From an uncultured Erysipelotrichaceae bacterium (lineage in GTDB: Bacteria > Bacillota_I > Bacilli_A > RF39 > UBA660): a stretch of 9,708 bases of DNA. The translations under genes and the position numbers were made by a program. Positions within the stretch are counted from its first letter, which is position 1, and each line of letters opens with the position of its first letter. The stretch lies in assembly GCA_902796215.1 (NCBI GenBank), contig CADBNY010000039.1:1-9708 (forward strand), written 5' to 3'. The notes beneath the pieces are model-generated. The model was given only the letters and a program-made list of their open reading frames with translations, had not been told where the DNA came from and ran no database searches. This document shows positions 6,397 through 9,708 of this stretch, one piece after another.

Positions 6397-6609
6397 ATGA
6401 ATAATAAACACTCTTTTCTTTGTAGATGCAGTAATTGCAAACAAAAAAGAAGAAATAACATTTTCTTCTTAGCAGGCATTATTGTCAACACTATTATTAT
6501 ATTTTATCAATTACTAATTCTCCTTTTTATAACCACAAGACTAAATGTATTTATTTTACTCTTTGAATTCATCTTTATTTGCTTCCTGATATTTTTCATA
6601 TTTTTCTAA
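6397..6609 (+). CDS. Possible 70-aa membrane protein with CxCxxC motif
   Basis: Reads as MNNKHSFLCRCSNCKQKRRNN followed by hydrophobic segments at about 22-46 and 50-70. C9, C11 and C14 could bind metal, and the KQKRR after them would sit on the cytoplasmic side. I prefer the ATG at 6397 to the GTG at 6388 because AGGTGAT, complementary to the 16S tail, ends four bases upstream of that ATG. Against it: the last 54 bases are antisense to the end of ysxE, where a charged C-terminus automatically gives Phe/Ile/Leu on the other strand. In addition, a terminator-like hairpin for the opposite strand lies inside the ORF (6443-6470). No family is recognised, and it may be spurious. Confidence 0.4.
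   Translation: MNNKHSFLCRCSNCKQKRRNNIFFLAGIIVNTIIIFYQLLILLFITTRLNVFILLFEFIFICFLIFFIFF
6443..6470 (-). terminator. Terminator-like hairpin downstream of ysxE
   Basis: On the minus strand AAGAAGAAA, a six-base loop and TTTCTTCTT form a perfect 9-bp stem (plus-strand arms 6447-6455 and 6462-6470) ending in a run of six T. It lies 86 bases past the ysxE stop. It shares a 14-base 3' part (ATTTCTTCTTTTTT) with the hairpin between lon and spoVID. Confidence 0.55.
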
Positions 6610-7461
6610 AAAAGAATTAGTCTTTTCAATATATTCTAACAAATAATAAATAGAAACAGTATTATTATAAGTACTTTTACTAAACTCAACTTTTTTAGGA
6701 ATACAAATAAATACTTTTAATAATAGTAATTCTTCTTCACTAAGAAAAATATCTTTTTGATAAATATCAAATAAAAAATTCATATCAACAGATAATGCTT
6801 CATTTTTATAAAAACAAATAAAATCAGTAATTAAAAAATCTTTATAGCAGTTACCAAAATCTAAAAAATAAGAAGATTCAGAAACAATAAAATTGGAAAA
6901 AGAAACATCATGAATACTATAACACTTTCGAAATTTCAAATTTTTCTTTTGATACCATAAATCCAAATAATACCTAGCTTTTTGAATTATTTTATAAAGT
7001 AAGCTAATATGAAGCAAAAAATAATAATAATCAATTCTTGGAAAAGAAAACTCTTCAATATAATCTTGTAAATCCAAATAGTATTTCATTTGATAATCAA
7101 TATCATTCAAAATAGTTTTATAAATATTTTCAAATTCTTCTTCTGATATTTCTTCTTCATATACAGTTTTTAATTGTAAATCAGTAATTCCCTTTATAAG
7201 TTCCTTACTAGTAACAGCGCCATTATTTTTTATATCCATAGGATAAAGATATAAAAGATAAGGATCTATATCTTCATTAATCTTTTTCAAATAATAAGAA
7301 TACCCTATTCTTTCAAAATAAGAAAACAACTTCTCATCAAAACTTTTTTCCTTTAATAAATAAATATTATCATCAGAAAAAAGAAGAAAATATGAATCAT
7401 AATATTCAACTTTTTTTAAAGAAATAGAATACTTTCTACAAACTTTTTCAATATTAATCAT
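6556..7461 (-). CDS. ysxE: Spore coat kinase-like protein YsxE (CotS family)
   Basis: A 301-residue member of the CotS/YsxE group of kinase-fold spore coat proteins (Bacillus YsxE is about 345). The fold is aminoglycoside-phosphotransferase-like. Around 180-205, IHDVSFSNFIV carries a catalytic-loop-like D185 and N190, and FLDFGNCYKD gives the DFG-type D201; the usual HGD is here I-H-D. N-terminal KEKSFDEKLF and the PYLLYLYPM segment fit the small lobe and hinge. Whether it phosphorylates anything is unknown for the family. I use the ATG at 7461, which overlaps the spoVID stop (ATGATTAA). A TTG at 7467 is also in frame, and neither has a Shine-Dalgarno, so translation is probably coupled to spoVID. 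The spoVID-ysxE order is the same as in Bacillus, which strongly supports the name despite weak sequence. Confidence 0.8.
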   Translation of the reverse strand: MINIEKVCRKYSISLKKVEYYDSYFLLFSDDNIYLLKEKSFDEKLFSYFERIGYSYYLKKINEDIDPYLLYLYPMDIKNNGAVTSKELIKGITDLQLKTVYEEEISEEEFENIYKTILNDIDYQMKYYLDLQDYIEEFSFPRIDYYYFLLHISLLYKIIQKARYYLDLWYQKKNLKFRKCYSIHDVSFSNFIVSESSYFLDFGNCYKDFLITDFICFYKNEALSVDMNFLFDIYQKDIFLSEEELLLLKVFICIPKKVEFSKSTYNNTVSIYYLLEYIEKTNSFLEKYEKYQEANKDEFKE

Positions 7462-8161
7462 TAACAAAAGGAATAATCAATTTAGTACCAATATCAATAT
7501 TTGAAATATCATTATATTTTTCAAGATCTTCTTTTGTTGTATGATACTTTTCCATGATAGAATTAATTGTTTCATCCTGTCTAACAATATAAACAATAAA
7601 TGTACCATAACTATCATCATCATCCTTTAAATTTACAAACAAGGACTGTTTTTCCTCACATAATTCTTCTTTTAAACTAGAATTATCATCCACTTCTTCT
7701 AAAGAAACTTCTTCAGCTACTACTTCTTCTTCTACTTTTTTTTCTTTCTTTTCAATACTAGGTATTTCTATCTCATTAAATTGTTTAGAATCATCATCAC
7801 ATTCTCTGTTTTCTAAATCTTTTCCTAACATACTTTCAAGTACCTCTAATCCTTCTATAGAAATTTCAATATGACAAATCATAGAATCATTTTCTATTTC
7901 ATAAGTAAAATCCGTAATTTCAATATTGGTAGTATTCAAATCAATACATTCTCTCAAAACGATTTCTACAGGAATCTTATAATGAAATTCTTCTTCTAAA
8001 CGAGAAGCCTCTGTCAACTTATACTTTCCATTTAATAAAAATTCTCCTCTTATATTACATTCATCTAAAAAATAAAGATTTTGCTCCAAAGAAATAGCAC
8101 TAACTTCTCCTATCATAGTAGGAAATTTTACTTTTTTCTCAATTGATACTTTTTTTTTCAT
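7454..8161 (-). CDS. spoVID: Stage VI sporulation protein D (SpoVID), short form
   Basis: Coat morphogenetic protein made in the mother cell, needed for coat layers to encase the forespore; in Bacillus it works with SpoIVA and SafA. The N-terminal domain (about 11-113) matches the SpoVID pattern: VSAISLEQNL, then IRGEFLLNGKYKLTE and YKIPVEIVL. The middle (about 114-183) is a low-complexity acidic linker rich in Glu and Asp. The C-terminus (about 187-232) is a LysM domain: FIVYIVRQDETINSIMEKYHTTKEDLEKYN, shortened here to its key parts IVRQDET and IGTKLIIPF. At 235 residues it is less than half the 575 of the Bacillus protein, mainly through a short linker. AGGAGG precedes the ATG by six bases. 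It follows lon and a terminator, and overlaps ysxE by eight bases. Confidence 0.85.
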   Translation of the reverse strand: MKKKVSIEKKVKFPTMIGEVSAISLEQNLYFLDECNIRGEFLLNGKYKLTEASRLEEEFHYKIPVEIVLRECIDLNTTNIEITDFTYEIENDSMICHIEISIEGLEVLESMLGKDLENRECDDDSKQFNEIEIPSIEKKEKKVEEEVVAEEVSLEEVDDNSSLKEELCEEKQSLFVNLKDDDDSYGTFIVYIVRQDETINSIMEKYHTTKEDLEKYNDISNIDIGTKLIIPFVND

Positions 8162-8178
8162 ATAAATCCTCCTAAAAA

Positions 8179-8205
8179 AAAATATGAAAAAAGAAGAAAT
8201 ATTAT
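8179..8205 (-). promoter_or_regulatory. Possible sigma-E-type promoter for spoVID-ysxE
   Basis: On the minus strand ATA (8205-8203), 16 bases, CATATTTT (8186-8179), to compare with ATA-N16-18-CATACAAT for sigma-E, which transcribes spoVID in Bacillus. The -10 fits at six of eight bases. It overlaps the terminator-like hairpin, and the predicted start would fall in the AGGAGG, so the call is weak. Confidence 0.22.
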
Positions 8206-8214
8206 TCTTCTTTT
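8187..8214 (-). terminator. Terminator-like hairpin between lon and spoVID
   Basis: On the minus strand AAAAGAAGAA, a six-base loop and TTCTTCTTTT form a perfect 10-bp stem (plus-strand arms 8189-8198 and 8205-8214) followed by more T (six in a row after the last C). It lies about 60 bases after the lon stop and should separate lon from spoVID. The rest of the 111-base gap shows no gene. Confidence 0.6.
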
Positions 8215-8272
8215 AACAGATAAATTTTAAAAATAACTATTCAACTCAAAATAATATAATAAATTTTTAATT

Positions 8273-9708
8273 TCATTTTTCATCTTCTTTAAATAAAAAA
8301 TCAAATATTTCACAGTATTTTGAAACAGGAACAAATCGAATATCAGCTTTTATTTCATCAGGGATGTCATCTAAGTCTTTTTCATTTTCATTAGGAATAA
8401 AAACTGTTTTTATTCCAGCACGATGAGCACCAATTACTTTTTCTTTTAATCCACCAATACCTAAAACTCTACCACGAAGAGTAATTTCTCCAGTCATAGC
8501 AATATTATTATCAACTTTCTTATTAAGAAATAAACTAATTAAAGCTGTAGTAATAGTAACCCCTGCAGATGGGCCATCTTTATTAACAGCCCCTTCCGGA
8601 ACATGAATATGAATATCATTCTTCTCAAACTCCTTTTGTGATATTCCAAATTCATCCATATTAGATTTAATATAATCCAAAGCAATATGACAAGATTCTT
8701 GCATAACTTCTCCTAAAGAACCAGTAAGAATTAAATTTCCCTTTCCTTTAAAAAGATTCACTTCAATCGGTAAAATATCTCCACCAAAAATAGTATAAGC
8801 CATTCCATTAACAACACCAACTTCACTATCAGTTGAATTTTCATTATAAACATATTTCTTTTTACCTAAAAAATCCTCAATCATCAAAGAATCAATATGA
8901 TAAAAAACACTATCTTTATTTAATAATATTTTTTTTACAATTTTACGAAATAAAGTAGCAAGTACTCTCTCTAATTCACGAACTCCAGCTTCCTTTGTAT
9001 AATGTCGAATTAAAGTTAGTATCTCTTCATCATCAATTTGTACTTGCAAACTAGTAAGACCATGTTCTTCTAATTCTTTAGGTATTAAGTGTTTTTTAGC
9101 AATATCCAACTTTTCATACTCAGTATAACTTGAAATATGAATAATTTCTAAACGATCACGAAGTTCATAGGGAATTTGCTCCTCATAATTTGCAGTAGCA
9201 ATAAACATCACTTTAGAAAGATCAAATTCTTCTTCTATATAATGATCAGAAAATTTATTATTTTGCTCTGGATCCAAAACTTCTAAAAGGCTACTAGCAG
9301 GATCTCCTTTAATGTCTTTTGTCATTTTATCAATTTCATCAATAATAAATACCGGATTTGTTGTACCAGCTTTACGAATTCCCTGAATAATTCGGCCAGG
9401 ATTAGCTCCAATATAAGTACGCCTATGCCCAACAATTTCAGCTTCATCATTTATTCCACCAACACTAATCTTCGCAACTTTACGATTTAAACTTTTCGCA
9501 ATACTAATAGCCAAAGATGTTTTACCAACACCCGGAGGACCAACTAGACATAAAATTGGACTACGTAAATTATTCGTATTTTGTTTAACTGCTAAATATT
9601 CCAAAATACGATTCTTTACTTCCTCTAAAGAATAATGGGAAGAATCAAGGATCGACTTTACTTTTACTAAATCATTAGTATCTTTCGTATAATTATTCCA
9701 AGGAAGAT
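8273..9708 (-). CDS. lon: ATP-dependent protease LonA (5' end outside window)
   Basis: Cytoplasmic AAA+ serine protease that unfolds and degrades damaged and regulatory proteins. The reading frame is open to the window edge; 477 residues are visible of a protein normally near 775, beginning LPWNNYTKD, so the N-terminal substrate-binding domain is missing. Numbered from the first visible residue: Walker A GPPGVGKT at 56-63, Walker B VFIIDE at 119-124, then sensor and arginine-finger region (TANYEEQIPYELRDRLE). The protease domain has catalytic Ser380 in KDGPSAG and Lys423 in GGLKEKV, with the normal 43-residue spacing. The TTG at 9604 is an internal codon (RILEYLAV), not a start. It ends in TGA. 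This is LonA rather than the membrane LonB of archaea or the sporulation LonB. Bacillus also has lon genes a few genes from spoVID-ysxE. Confidence 0.97.
   Translation of the reverse strand, partial: LPWNNYTKDTNDLVKVKSILDSSHYSLEEVKNRILEYLAVKQNTNNLRSPILCLVGPPGVGKTSLAISIAKSLNRKVAKISVGGINDEAEIVGHRRTYIGANPGRIIQGIRKAGTTNPVFIIDEIDKMTKDIKGDPASSLLEVLDPEQNNKFSDHYIEEEFDLSKVMFIATANYEEQIPYELRDRLEIIHISSYTEYEKLDIAKKHLIPKELEEHGLTSLQVQIDDEEILTLIRHYTKEAGVRELERVLATLFRKIVKKILLNKDSVFYHIDSLMIEDFLGKKKYVYNENSTDSEVGVVNGMAYTIFGGDILPIEVNLFKGKGNLILTGSLGEVMQESCHIALDYIKSNMDEFGISQKEFEKNDIHIHVPEGAVNKDGPSAGVTITTALISLFLNKKVDNNIAMTGEITLRGRVLGIGGLKEKVIGAHRAGIKTVFIPNENEKDLDDIPDEIKADIRFVPVSKYCEIFDFLFKEDEK

Noticed and set aside
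7670..7760. Repetitive TTCTTC-rich tract as a DNA repeat
   Set aside because: It is the Glu-rich acidic linker of SpoVID read on the opposite strand, not an independent repeat.
8273..8275. TGA at the end of lon read as Trp (Mollicutes code)
   Set aside because: Trp codons checked in lon, rubrerythrin and the U32 gene are all TGG, and reading through adds only one residue after the TGA before TAA.
1..9708. CRISPR array, tRNA/rRNA genes, insertion sequences, phage or defence genes
   Set aside because: No regularly spaced repeats, cloverleaf arms, transposase motifs or terminal repeats could be seen on either strand.

Overview
The window is very AT-rich and gene-dense, with small intergenic gaps, strong GGAGG-type ribosome sites and short A/T-rich Rho-independent terminators. 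It also carries endospore-specific genes: the late forespore sigma factor sigG and a spoVID-ysxE coat pair next to lon. Together these point to a low-GC, spore-forming Firmicute (Bacilli/Erysipelotrichia/clostridial-like, possibly an uncultured gut lineage). Every Trp codon I checked is TGG, and TGA is used as a stop (lon), so the standard bacterial code fits and a Mollicutes-type code does not. Rubrerythrin suggests an anaerobic or microaerophilic lifestyle.

Almost all genes read on the minus strand, so transcription runs from high to low coordinates. From the right edge: lon (LonA protease, N-terminus outside the window), a hairpin terminator, then spoVID-ysxE, two spore-coat morphogenesis genes with overlapping ends. 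Next is rubrerythrin, with tandem sigma-A-like promoters and a weak PerR-box-like site, followed by an unrecognised 253-aa protein with its own promoter and terminator. After a plus-strand gene for a three-helix membrane protein comes a group of U32-family RNA-hydroxylation-type protein, membrane-anchored thioredoxin-like protein, and trmL, closed by a perfect hairpin terminator. sigG follows behind a good match to a sigma-G promoter. The first ~260 bases hold no intact gene, only a possible frameshifted coding remnant and a hairpin at the edge.

Functionally there are three themes. The first is sporulation: sigG, spoVID, ysxE, with lon in the same neighbourhood as in Bacillus. The second is RNA modification around the tRNA wobble position or 23S rRNA: the U32 protein and TrmL. 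The third is oxidative-stress defence: rubrerythrin, perhaps the thioredoxin-like protein. Two plus-strand membrane ORFs (4468-4836 and 6397-6609) and the 253-aa protein are the unknowns. I found no CRISPR array, tRNA, rRNA, insertion sequence or defence system, and the window looks like ordinary chromosomal core rather than an accessory island.
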